Part shown: piece by piece, positions 19,663 to 25,854 of the stretch
Numbering within the stretch: the first letter of the stretch is position 1
Layout of the letters: each line of letters opens with the position of its first letter
NCBI GenBank assembly: GCA_964540995.1
Contig: CAZIOU010000001.1
Location: forward strand, 1 to 64,000
DNA length: 64,000 bases
Reading direction: 5' to 3'
DNA from: JAZDLR01 sp964540995
Lineage (GTDB): Bacteria > Patescibacteriota > Patescibacteriia > UBA1558 > 2-01-FULL-52-15
Position numbers and translations under genes: made by a program
The notes under the pieces: generated by a model
Told to the model about the DNA's origin: nothing
The model's input: the letters and a program-made list of their open reading frames with translations, nothing else
Database searches by the model: none

Positions 19663-20654
19663 AAACATTGGCGATCGTCATATTGCTTCTGCTGATAGCA
19701 GGAGTGATTTGGTTTGGTTGGGAGTTAGTACGTCCGGCCGCTTCACCAGCACGAGATATTGGCTTCACGGTCGAGTCAGGTCAGGGAGTGAATCTCATTA
19801 GTGCCAATTTACGACGAGCAGGACTTATTCACAGTTCATTCGTTTTTGAGACCTATATCTGGGCTATCAAGTCGGAGAACAAAGTGATTGCTGGCCGCTA
19901 TAAGCTATCGAGTGGTATGAATATTCCGCAAGTCACTGCTGCTCTGATCCGTGGTAGTGTGGCGCAGAATGACAAAGTAACTTTTATCGAAGGTTGGAAT
20001 CGTAATGATAATGCTGATTATCTGCAGCGTCAGGGTTTCAGTAGTAAAGAGTATTTGCAACTGACCGCTTCGTCTGTCACCTGGCGCGATGATTATCCCT
20101 TGACGCAGGCGATCCCCGATAATGGTAGCTTGGAAGGATTTCTTTTCCCTGATACCTACGCAGTGACACAAGACACCAAGGTTACCAGTATTATTGATAA
20201 ACAGTTACAAAATTTTGAATCCAAGCTGACGCCGACGATGATCGAGGATATCAGGCATTCTGGTCACACGTTATTCCAAATAGTTACCATGGCTTCAATT
20301 TTGGAAAAGGAAGTACCCCAACACGCTGATAAGAAGATGATCGCCGATATATTTTGGAAACGGATCAAAGCCAACATTGGTTTGCAGTCTGATGCCACGA
20401 TTAATTTCATCACCGGTAAGGGCACCACACGTCCCAGCTTAAATGATCTCAAGATTGATTCACCGTATAATACCTATAAATACAAAGGATTGACCCCTGG
20501 GCCTATTAGTAATCCCGGTATTGAAAGTATCCAAGCGGCGCTATATCCCACAGCCAATCCTTACTACTACTTCCTGACTGATCCGGAGGGAGGAGTGCAT
20601 TATGCCAAGGATTTGGAAGGGCATAAGCAGAATCGGGCGAAGTATCTTGAATAA
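19647..20654 (+). CDS. mltG: Endolytic transglycosylase MltG (YceG-like)
   Basis: A 335-residue protein with an N-terminal membrane anchor (LAIVILLLLIAGVIWFGW). The LysM-like part (FTVESGQGVNLISANL) is followed by the catalytic YceG domain: SLEGFLFPDTYAV, ASILEKEVPQHADKKMIADIFWKR, LQSDATINF, SPYNTYKYKGLTPGPISNPG and the ending YYYFLTDPEGG. The catalytic Glu is the one in SILEKE. It cleaves nascent glycan strands. I start at ATG 19647; a farther upstream frame opening lies well inside uppP. Confidence 0.94.
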   Translation: MLRAIKTLAIVILLLLIAGVIWFGWELVRPAASPARDIGFTVESGQGVNLISANLRRAGLIHSSFVFETYIWAIKSENKVIAGRYKLSSGMNIPQVTAALIRGSVAQNDKVTFIEGWNRNDNADYLQRQGFSSKEYLQLTASSVTWRDDYPLTQAIPDNGSLEGFLFPDTYAVTQDTKVTSIIDKQLQNFESKLTPTMIEDIRHSGHTLFQIVTMASILEKEVPQHADKKMIADIFWKRIKANIGLQSDATINFITGKGTTRPSLNDLKIDSPYNTYKYKGLTPGPISNPGIESIQAALYPTANPYYYFLTDPEGGVHYAKDLEGHKQNRAKYLE

Positions 20655-20835
20655 GGGTGCTCGGGGCTCGCCTGCCCGACTCGACGCGTCTTCGCGGTCG
20701 GGCGGGCGACTCGGTACTCTCGGCCAGAGGCCGATCGGCCTCTGGCCGAGTTATTAGGGAAGAGGAGAGAGAGCGGGATCCGGAGTCCGGAACCCGGATA
20801 GCGGGTAGCGTCCGATTGAGTGTTTCTGCGCGAGG
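20655..20835. repeat. Modular palindromic repeat (type R2), copy b, with 49-nt inverted twin
   Basis: Begins GGTGCTCGGGGCTCG, then a GC-rich segment (20667-20715) whose exact reverse complement of 49 nt is at 30125-30173. A palindrome CGGCCAGAGGCCGATCGGCC follows with its mirror, then polypurine GGGAAGAGGAGAGAGAG and the CCGGAGTCCGG and GGATAGCGGGTAGCG words typical of R2. Confidence 0.8.
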
Positions 20836-20845
20836 CGGGGTCAAA

Positions 20846-20911
20846 AAATTAAAAAAAAGAAAGCGACCATCACGCTTCTTGTCCGCCTTTGGCGGAAGCG
20901 TGATGGCCGCT
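20846..20911 (-). terminator. Terminator of the FHA-like gene
   Basis: AGCGACCATCACGCTTC (20862-20878) pairs with GAAGCGTGATGGCCGCT (20895-20911), 16 of 17 positions. On the minus strand the stem is followed by a run of T (A tract at 20846-20860 on plus), a classical intrinsic terminator for minus-strand transcription. Confidence 0.85.
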
Positions 20912-20920
20912 TGATATTTG

Positions 20921-21229
20921 TCAGGTCTGCACCTGCAACCACAGTGTGTACGGCCCCATCTGGACGATGTCATTGGAATAGACGAAGCGGTGCTGGACTC
21001 GTTCATCGTTGACGATAACTTCCTCATCACCATTATCTGTGACGATGGTGCAGAAACCACTTAGGCCGAAGCGAAACCTGGCTCTTTGGTGAGGAGTTAA
21101 CTGCTCCAAGTAGATATCGGCCTGAGGAGCTGCACCTACAGTAACTGTGTCTTGAAGGAAGGTGTAGTCATTGAGCGGAACACCATCAAGCGATATACGA
21201 ACAGTTAATTTCCTGATATCGTCAGTCAT
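20921..21229 (-). CDS. Small FHA-like domain protein
   Basis: A 102-residue soluble protein resembling a single FHA fold: a VTVGAAPQADIYL strand-turn (compare the FHA start GRxxxxDI), then HQRARFRF in place of the usual SRxHA region, a DNGDEEVIVNDERV turn and a final MGPYTLWLQV strand. FHA domains bind phosphothreonine peptides, but the canonical Ser-x-x-His is altered, so binding is uncertain. It has its own TTGACT-17-TATAGT promoter, AAGGAGG Shine-Dalgarno site and terminator, making it a self-contained cassette. Confidence 0.68.
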   Translation of the reverse strand: MTDDIRKLTVRISLDGVPLNDYTFLQDTVTVGAAPQADIYLEQLTPHQRARFRFGLSGFCTIVTDNGDEEVIVNDERVQHRFVYSNDIVQMGPYTLWLQVQT

Positions 21230-21277
21230 GTGGCCTCCTTGGTAAGGTACGATCTGATTGATTCAGACTAGTATAAC

Positions 21278-21306
21278 ACTATAATTCTAGTAATTGTCTA
21301 AGTCAA
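21278..21306 (-). promoter_or_regulatory. Sigma70-type promoter of the FHA-like gene
   Basis: On the minus strand TTGACT (21306-21301), a 17-bp spacer and TATAGT (21283-21278). AAGGAGG precedes the ATG at 21229. Confidence 0.75.
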
Positions 21307-21315
21307 GATCGTGAT

Positions 21316-21344
21316 TTGAGCTTCAATTTGATGGGTGCTATAAT
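21316..21344 (+). promoter_or_regulatory. Leaderless promoter of the NUDIX gene
   Basis: TTGAGC (21316-21321), a 17-bp spacer, TATAAT (21339-21344); the ATG at 21352 is 7 bases later, so the mRNA would start at or next to the start codon. Confidence 0.75.
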
Positions 21345-21351
21345 TGCCACT

Positions 21352-21774
21352 ATGATTGAGTTTAAGAAATATCAGGCACAGTCAGCTGATGGCAGTTCAA
21401 TGACAGTTACTATTGCCAGTGGCCCAGTAATTATCGAGGATGGCAAAGTACTACTCGATCAGCATGGTGACCCTGATATGTGGAAATTTCCAGGCGGCCG
21501 GATTCGTGATGATGAGTCGTTGCAACAGACAGCAATGCGTGAAGTCAAAGAAGAGCTGGGAATTGCTATTGAGATCATATCGGAACCATTTGTTATCACT
21601 ATCCAGAAAGACCAAGAAACTATTATCTTAGCTCATTATTTGGCTAAACGCGTGGGAGATATTGTGCCCGGGCGAGATGTGGTTACATGGGCTTGGCATG
21701 ATGTCGATAATTTGCCAGCTAATTGCGCTCCCAATATCCTGCCGGTGGTTACTCACTTTAGTAACGAAAAATAA
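21352..21774 (+). CDS. NUDIX hydrolase
   Basis: A 140-residue single-domain protein with a complete Nudix box, GGRIRDDESLQQTAMREVKEELGI (shown in the pattern G-x5-E-x7-REVxEELG). These enzymes hydrolyse nucleoside diphosphates linked to another moiety; the substrate cannot be predicted. I choose ATG 21352 because it lies 7 bases after a perfect -10 box; an ATG at 21331 would overlap the promoter. It ends 7 bases before a two-way hairpin terminator. Confidence 0.9.
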   Translation: MIEFKKYQAQSADGSSMTVTIASGPVIIEDGKVLLDQHGDPDMWKFPGGRIRDDESLQQTAMREVKEELGIAIEIISEPFVITIQKDQETIILAHYLAKRVGDIVPGRDVVTWAWHDVDNLPANCAPNILPVVTHFSNEK

Positions 21775-21815
21775 AAAAAGGACCCCGCTATCGAGCATAG
21801 CTCAATAGCGGGGTT
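21775..21815. terminator. Bidirectional hairpin terminator
   Basis: ACCCCGCTATCGAGC (21782-21796) and GCTCAATAGCGGGGT (21800-21814) pair with one mismatch around a 3-nt loop. The long T run is on the minus strand (A tract 21769-21779 on plus), so it mainly ends the minus-strand transcript from 22.5 kb, and may also serve the NUDIX gene. Confidence 0.85.
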
Positions 21816-21856
21816 ATTATGGACAAACGTATTCCGAAGTCCGCATTCGGCATTTT

Positions 21857-22430
21857 CTACGGATGCCGCAAACCGTTGGGCATCGATGCCTTGAGATGTC
21901 TCACCGCCCTCGCGATGGCAGTGATTGTCATCTAGGGCAAGGCTTCGACCGCTCCAAAGGACAACATGCGTTACGGCGGGTGCTGCGAGATCATGGTGTG
22001 ATCTCCTCCTTCAGCATCATCGTCCGAGTTAGTGCAAATGGGCCATGGGTGGCACGATTTTGCTCTATCCTGTTGTCATTCGCCCGGGATTTTAGGGAGT
22101 CCGGTTCTCCTATGTAGAATTTTTCAAAAGTGCGTAACCTCTGTCTTCCTTAGACCCTCGAGGTTGAGAAGGGTCGATTACTTTTTTGGCGGTCTTCATA
22201 TGAAGCTAGAAGACCTTCATGAATCGCACCTCCCTTCGTTTGTTTCGGTTATGCAAGCCGTTGAGGCTTGCGGTGAGCTTTTCTCTCTTCCATGTGCTCA
22301 TGCCCAGAGAGTGGAGGCATCGCGCTCCTCTACGCGCGGATTTCGTCGGACACTCGAGACCTCCTTTCGGTGGATACCGTTGAGGCTAAATATCAGTCGT
22401 CAGTGTGCTAGCAGTAAGCTTTAGTGGCAT
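21857..22430 (-). other. Minus-strand transcript with a string of Shine-Dalgarno-led mini-ORFs
   Basis: No normal gene fits 21820-22600. The minus strand has a consensus promoter and a terminator at 21782, and between them mini-ORFs: 22430-22386 (14 aa), 22353-22330 (6 aa, AAAGGAGG then GTG), 22320-22249 (23 aa, AGGAG), 22220-22206 (4 aa, AGGGAGG), 22199-22110 (29 aa, MKTAKKVIDPSQPRG...), 21994-21971 (7 aa, AAGGAGGAG), 21967-21932 (11 aa) and 21931-21857 (24 aa). Several very short frames with strong sites are followed at once by a longer one. It may be a decayed operon of the cassette type, or a real array of tiny peptides. Confidence 0.5.
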
Positions 22431-22528
22431 GGACTCCTGTCTGAGCCGTGTCGGCTGGTCGGAAAAAGTCTGCACTACTATCGCTTTCTGCTACATGCTT
22501 CTAGCTATTCGCCTGAAGCAATATCGGC

Positions 22529-22557
22529 ACCATATCAGATATCCTATTTCTTGTCAA
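22529..22557 (-). promoter_or_regulatory. Consensus promoter of the mini-ORF transcript
   Basis: On the minus strand TTGACA (22557-22552), a 17-bp spacer and TATGGT (22534-22529). It points into 22.5-21.8 kb, ahead of the mini-ORFs. Confidence 0.6.
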
Positions 22558-22606
22558 GGCTTAGATGACTATTATTGTCAATATTTGGCTAAAGTTAGCC
22601 CCTGTA

Positions 22607-22694
22607 TGTCATTGCGAGTCTGTCTCAGACGAAGCAATCTGTTAATAATGACGGATTGCTTCATCGGATAGCTTCTCGCAAGCGAGTCTCCTAC
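22607..22694. repeat. Palindromic GTCATTGCGAG...GAAGCAATC intergenic repeat
   Basis: TGTCATTGCGAG and CGAAGCAATC are mirrored by GGATTGCTTC and CTCGCAAGCGAG. This is the type of inverted repeat seen scattered in many bacterial genomes (TGTCATTGCGAGCGAAGCAATC family). A single copy is seen here, just upstream of the ribosomal-protein promoter. Confidence 0.7.
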
Positions 22695-22711
22695 CCTTCG
22701 GGGTGGTGCTG

Positions 22712-22739
22712 TTGACTATTAACAACATTGTGGTATACT
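22712..22739 (+). promoter_or_regulatory. Promoter of rplJ-rplL
   Basis: TTGACT (22712-22717), a 16-bp spacer, TATACT (22734-22739) with the extended TGG ahead of it. It fires into the L10 leader. Confidence 0.8.
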
Positions 22740-22760
22740 CCTGATACAAATTGAATATTT

Positions 22761-22862
22761 GCCACAGACAGTGGGTGTCGAGCTCAGCTCGACTCAATAT
22801 CCTACCGAGGCCAAATCCAGTGATTTCATTGGAAACCTTGCATGTCTGCGGCTAAACCGCAG
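22761..22862 (+). promoter_or_regulatory. Ribosomal protein L10 leader (autoregulatory mRNA element)
   Basis: The segment from GCCACAGACAGTGGGTGTC through TCCTACCGAGG to GCATGTCTGCGG has the L10-leader pattern: terminal stem CAGACA/TGTCTG, inner stem-loop and the ACCGAGG kink-turn-like bulge bound by L10(L12)4. TCGAGCTCAGCTCGA caps an inner stem. The 3' strand CTGCGG can instead pair with CCGCAG at 22857-22862, a possible alternative hairpin. The family normally represses rplJ-rplL translation or transcription when L10 is in excess. Confidence 0.8.
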
Positions 22863-22938
22863 ATTTATCGTTATCTGGGGATTGCTACAGAATACTGACT
22901 TCCCTAATAACTAATAACCAATAACTAACAATATTCGC

Positions 22939-23460
22939 ATGCCAAAAAGTAGATCCCAAAAACAAGAAGATTTACAGCTGATCCAGAGTAAGATTGCTGC
23001 CAGCCAAGGAGTGGTTTTTACTTCGGACGAAGGTTTGACTGTCAAAGAAAGCGAAGATTTGCGTAAGAAGTTACGTAGCGAGCAGGCTGGTTATCAAGGT
23101 GTCAAGAAGACCTTATTGATGAAAGCTCTGTCCGAAGCTAAGATCGACGCTGTATTAGAAACCAAAGGTACTGTGGCTGTAGCTTACTCCGAGAATGATG
23201 CTGTAGCACCGGCCCGTTTGGTCCGTGCCGCTTCCAAATCCAACGAAAAGTTAGTTATCCTCGGCGGTATCCTCGAAGGAAGCTTTATTTCCAAAGAAAA
23301 AGTTATTGCCTTAGCTGCTCTGCCAAGTCGTCTGGAACTTCTGGCCAAGACTGTCGGTACCTTGCAAGCGCCGATTTCCGGCTTCGTCAATGTATTGGCT
23401 GGTAATGTCCGAGGTTTGGTCAACGTGCTGAACGCAGTCAAAGACAAAAAGACAGCCTAA
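22939..23460 (+). CDS. rplJ: Large ribosomal subunit protein L10 (uL10)
   Basis: A 173-residue stalk-base protein. Recognisable are the start KSRSQKQEDLQLIQSKIAAS, FTSDEGLTVKESEDLRKKLR, YQGVKKTLLMKAL, TVAVAYSENDAVAPARLV and the C-terminal helix that binds L12 dimers (LAGNVRGLVNVLNAVKDKK). It lies downstream of its own leader and upstream of rplL, the universal order. The ATG follows a short run of TAACTAATAAC words and has no strong Shine-Dalgarno site. Confidence 0.96.
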   Translation: MPKSRSQKQEDLQLIQSKIAASQGVVFTSDEGLTVKESEDLRKKLRSEQAGYQGVKKTLLMKALSEAKIDAVLETKGTVAVAYSENDAVAPARLVRAASKSNEKLVILGGILEGSFISKEKVIALAALPSRLELLAKTVGTLQAPISGFVNVLAGNVRGLVNVLNAVKDKKTA

Positions 23461-23528
23461 GTCAATTAGTCATTGAATCAATTAATCTATTAGTCAATTA
23501 ATCAATTAGCCAATTAATCTATTAATAT
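23461..23528. repeat. TCAATTAATC-word repeat between rplJ and rplL
   Basis: Low-complexity run of words such as GTCAATTAGTC, AATCAATTAATC and TAGCCAATTAATC filling the 69-bp gap. It resembles the R1 words with altered bases. Confidence 0.65.
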
Positions 23529-23529
23529 T

Positions 23530-23934
23530 ATGTCCGAAGAAAAAGTCATTGAAGTCCCGGCTAAGTTTCAATCCATCGTTAGCGAGATTGAAAAGATGTC
23601 GGTCCTAGACCTTTCTGAATTAGTGAAAGTTCTAGAAGAGAAGTTTGGTGTTTCAGCTGCTGCTCCTATGATGATGGGTGCTATGCCAGCTGCTGGTGGT
23701 GCTGCCGAAGCTGTTGAAGAGAAATCTTCATTCACGATCGAGTTAACCGCCGCTGGTGACAACAAGATCGGTGTCATCAAAGCCGTCCGTGAAGCTACTC
23801 AACTTGGTTTGAAGGAAGCTAAGGATTTGGTTGATGGTGCTCCTAAGGTTATCAAGGAAGGTGTCGCTAAGGCTGATGCCGAAGCCATGAAAAAGACTTT
23901 GGAAGCTGCCGGTGCTACCGTTACCCTCAAATAA
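23530..23934 (+). CDS. rplL: Large ribosomal subunit protein L7/L12 (bL12)
   Basis: A 134-residue stalk protein. The N-terminal dimer domain has LDLSELVKVLEEKFGVSAA, then an Ala/Gly/Met hinge (AAPMMMGAMPAAGGAAEA), then the factor-binding C-terminal domain with KIGVIKAVREATQLGLKEAKDLVDGAP and AGATVTLK at the end. Length is slightly above the usual 120-125 owing to the N-terminus. A strong terminator follows. Confidence 0.97.
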   Translation: MSEEKVIEVPAKFQSIVSEIEKMSVLDLSELVKVLEEKFGVSAAAPMMMGAMPAAGGAAEAVEEKSSFTIELTAAGDNKIGVIKAVREATQLGLKEAKDLVDGAPKVIKEGVAKADAEAMKKTLEAAGATVTLK

Positions 23935-23955
23935 GGTTCTAGTTCAATTAATCAA

Positions 23956-23989
23956 AATACTCTGCCAGTAATGGTGGAGTATTTTTTTG
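23956..23989 (+). terminator. Terminator of rplJ-rplL
   Basis: AATACTC-TG-CCA, loop GTAA, TGG-TG-GAGTATT, then a seven-T run. Confidence 0.9.
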
Positions 23990-24022
23990 TTTGTAGTAAA
24001 TAGAGAGGCTTTTTCTAGACAG

Positions 24023-24051
24023 TTGACAGTTATATAGAAATATAGTATAAG
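24023..24051 (+). promoter_or_regulatory. Consensus sigma70 promoter
   Basis: TTGACA (24023-24028), a 17-bp spacer and TATAAG (24046-24051), driving the 113-aa gene at 24099. Confidence 0.8.
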
Positions 24052-24098
24052 AAAAAAGCTTTTTGTACCTAGGTCGTTCCCGAACGAGGAGGTTTGGC

Positions 24099-24440
24099 AT
24101 GCACTTTCAGATTTTTTGTATCATGGTAAGTGGGGCGGCACTCGATGATAGCGTTCGGAGCTTTCTGTTCTGGCAGGGGCGGAAATTGCTTTTGAGCGGA
24201 GATCGTCGACTTACTTTCAAGCATCCCAAATGTGAAGGCGAGATTCGTTCGGATTACACCCCCGCTTGCATGGGAGCAGTCAGTGGTTTGGTTCTACAGG
24301 CAAGTGTCGACTGTGCTAACGGTGTCTCCACTAAGGTGGAATACCTCATCAGGGAGCGCGACATCGAAGATCTGGATGAAAGTCGGGGAGGTTACTGGCT
24401 TTCATTGAATCAGCAACCTGACAATCCGGAATTTAACTAG
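24099..24440 (+). CDS. Hypothetical protein, cassette-type gene
   Basis: A 113-residue protein with no recognised family. It starts MHFQIFCIMVSGAALDDSVR and contains two regularly spaced Cys (HPKCEGE, PACMGA) and an acidic RERDIEDLDES segment before the end. GAGGAGG lies 9 bases before ATG 24099, which decides the start over an earlier in-frame ATG at 24063. It has its own consensus promoter and a 12-bp terminator, so it is transcribed alone. Codons are GC-richer than in the ribosomal genes next door. Confidence 0.7.
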   Translation: MHFQIFCIMVSGAALDDSVRSFLFWQGRKLLLSGDRRLTFKHPKCEGEIRSDYTPACMGAVSGLVLQASVDCANGVSTKVEYLIRERDIEDLDESRGGYWLSLNQQPDNPEFN

Positions 24441-24450
24441 TTGAGCATTG

Positions 24451-24490
24451 AGCCCTCGAAACATAGTTTCGGGGGCTTTCATTATTTTTT
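24451..24490 (+). terminator. Terminator of the 24.1-kb gene
   Basis: AGCCCTCGAAAC, loop ATA, GTTTCGGGGGCT: a 12-bp stem with one G-T pair, followed by TTTCATTATTTTTT. Confidence 0.85.
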
Positions 24491-24494
24491 GTTA

Positions 24495-24523
24495 TTGACA
24501 TTTATCGCCCATCATGATTTAAT
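24495..24523 (+). promoter_or_regulatory. Consensus sigma70 promoter
   Basis: TTGACA (24495-24500), a 17-bp spacer and TTTAAT (24518-24523), upstream of the two-gene unit starting at 24633. Confidence 0.75.
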
Positions 24524-24632
24524 ACTTTTCTCGTTCTTTGGAACTTGATGACCCATTCATCATACAGTTTGAGCGATCTAACCGATCGCACCTGGCCACG
24601 AGGTTCGTGGTAACTTTTGCTACAGGGCGGAT

Positions 24633-24788
24633 ATGTCAGCATTCAAGGAAGGACACGAAGCAGTAACCCTGATCTACAGTGGTGGTCTGCCTCACGAAGA
24701 GGAGTTCGCCACAGTAACCGTTCCTGCGAATCACCACTCGCAGGAAAACCCTCAACCCGAATTGACGGAGGGACAGGACGTTGACTGA
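24633..24788 (+). CDS. Small hypothetical protein (51 aa), first gene of a two-gene unit
   Basis: Begins MSAFKEGHEAVTLIYSGG and ends in an acidic tail (PELTEGQDVD). It is not known to me. It lies behind a consensus promoter, and its stop overlaps the start region of the next gene by 8 bases, so the pair is translationally coupled. The Shine-Dalgarno site is weak (AGGGCGG). Confidence 0.55.
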   Translation: MSAFKEGHEAVTLIYSGGLPHEEEFATVTVPANHHSQENPQPELTEGQDVD

Positions 24789-25131
24789 AGCCGCTTGGCA
24801 GAAATTGCTCAAGGACATCACACCTGCGTGGTCTGTCAATGACGCGCCTGCACATCAAGTCAACCTCGAAGCCGCCTTCTCTGCGTTGACGCGTCGCGAA
24901 CAGCAGGTCGTTCTGCACTGGTATCTCCACTTTTCCATGAGTGGGCAGCGGGACGATCGTCAGATCAACAAGGCAATTGTGCCGCTTCTTCTGACGCCCA
25001 TGGATCATCGTGATCCGATCGTGATCAATGAACGTCAGGTCCACGCTTACCGCATGAAGGCGCTGGCCAAGCTCAAACGGCCGGATGTCCAGCGCGTCTT
25101 GCGTCGGCAGCCCGACACAGTCGCGGCCTGA
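24781..25131 (+). CDS. Sigma70 region-4-like DNA-binding protein
   Basis: A 116-residue protein whose centre and C-terminus follow the sigma70 region 4 pattern: SALTRREQQVVLHWYL (compare LTxREQxVLxLRY) and, after an insert, RQVHAYRMKALAKLKRP (compare RVRQIExxALxKLR). Regions 2 and 3 are absent, so it is not a complete sigma factor; it might bind DNA or a sigma/RNA-polymerase partner. Start is TTG 24781 with GGAGG 8 bases upstream, overlapping the preceding gene. A terminator follows. Confidence 0.65.
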   Translation: MTEAAWQKLLKDITPAWSVNDAPAHQVNLEAAFSALTRREQQVVLHWYLHFSMSGQRDDRQINKAIVPLLLTPMDHRDPIVINERQVHAYRMKALAKLKRPDVQRVLRRQPDTVAA

Positions 25132-25142
25132 CAAGGTTTCAC

Positions 25143-25180
25143 CTCCTCGGTATCTACGGGTACCGGGGAGTTTTATTTTT
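25143..25180 (+). terminator. Terminator of the 24.6-25.1 kb unit
   Basis: CTCCTCGGTA pairs with TACCGGGGAG (one G-T), followed by TTTTATTTTT. Confidence 0.85.
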
Positions 25181-25184
25181 GTGT

Positions 25185-25190
25185 TACAAT
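25185..25190 (+). promoter_or_regulatory. -10 box (TACAAT), leaderless start
   Basis: TACAAT ends 7 bases before ATG 25198; no ribosome-binding site can fit between. Confidence 0.5.
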
Positions 25191-25197
25191 TAACTAT

Positions 25198-25737
25198 ATG
25201 TTTCTCACTGTGCATGCTACCTTCGGAGCGCTCGTCGCTACCCAGACTCCAGGATTAGGAATGGCCTTTGTTGGTGGTTTCCTATCACATTTTCTTCTCG
25301 ATTTCATCCCTCATGGAGATGAGAAAGTAGGGCAGTGGATCCTATCTCATAAGAAGAAGTTTATCCTCTTGGCTGGCGCTGATATAACTATTACGGCTTT
25401 TATGACGATTGTCATCGCTTCGATAGCCCTAAGCCGTGGTGATAACGTGATGAATATACTTTTTGGTATGTTTGGTGCGGTGTTGCCGGACTTTTTGTCT
25501 ATGGCCTTTCCAGAATTACACCAATTATTCCGTCGCAATATTATTATCGACAGCTCATATAAGTTATTACGAGCTTTATCAGTGGCGCAGCTGGTAGCAG
25601 TTATCAACGGAATCCATCACCGCATTCACGGTTTCTTCTTGCGTCGCTATGGTTTCAAATTTTCATTACAAAACGGCTTGCTGTTGCAATCCGTATTCTT
25701 GGGGGTGGTGATGTATGTGTTGTTAGGCAGATTGTAG
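25198..25737 (+). CDS. Membrane protein resembling metal-dependent hydrolases (DUF457/YdjM-like)
   Basis: A 179-residue protein with about four hydrophobic helices. The N-terminal third has HATFGALVA, then GGFLSHFLLDFIPHGDEK: the H-x3-D-x2-PHGD arrangement resembles the H-x3-D-x2-PH motif of the YdjM/DUF457 membrane hydrolase family. A second conserved part is GAVLPDFLSMAFPELHQ. Catalysis is inferred, not shown. It ends before an R2 palindrome and faces the convergent minus-strand gene. Confidence 0.7.
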   Translation: MFLTVHATFGALVATQTPGLGMAFVGGFLSHFLLDFIPHGDEKVGQWILSHKKKFILLAGADITITAFMTIVIASIALSRGDNVMNILFGMFGAVLPDFLSMAFPELHQLFRRNIIIDSSYKLLRALSVAQLVAVINGIHHRIHGFFLRRYGFKFSLQNGLLLQSVFLGVVMYVLLGRL

Positions 25738-25740
25738 CAG

Positions 25741-25854
25741 CGGTGCTCGGGGCTCGTCACTTGGTGCTCGGAAGTCGGTGTCCGGATTCCGGGTAGCGGA
25801 TCCCTGACCCCTCTTTCTTCTCCTCCCAAGTACCTAGTAACGAGTTCCGAGTAC
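25741..25854. repeat. Modular palindromic repeat (type R2), copy d
   Basis: The left arm GGTGCTCGGGGCTCGTCACT and GGTGCTCGGAAGTCGG mirrors the right arm CCCAAGTACCTAGTAACGAG and TTCCGAGTACC. The centre holds GTCCGGATTCCGGGTAGCGG and a pyrimidine tract CTCTTTCTTCTCCTCCC. It fills the gap between two convergent genes. Confidence 0.85.

Noticed and set aside
20506..21060. Long frames crossing the R2 repeats and the FHA-like terminator (also at 20657, 18268, 30057)
   Set aside because: Repeat words read as Arg/Ser/Pro-rich peptides in several frames; there is no start context.
22032..22671. Plus-strand ORFs of 88-130 codons in the 22-kb gap
   Set aside because: No SD or promoter on plus, uneven composition, and they run through the mini-ORF transcript and a palindromic repeat.
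24643..25215. 190-codon minus-strand ORF
   Set aside because: It is antisense to two coupled SD-led genes with promoter and terminator on plus, and is rich in His, Arg and Cys as typical of shadow frames.
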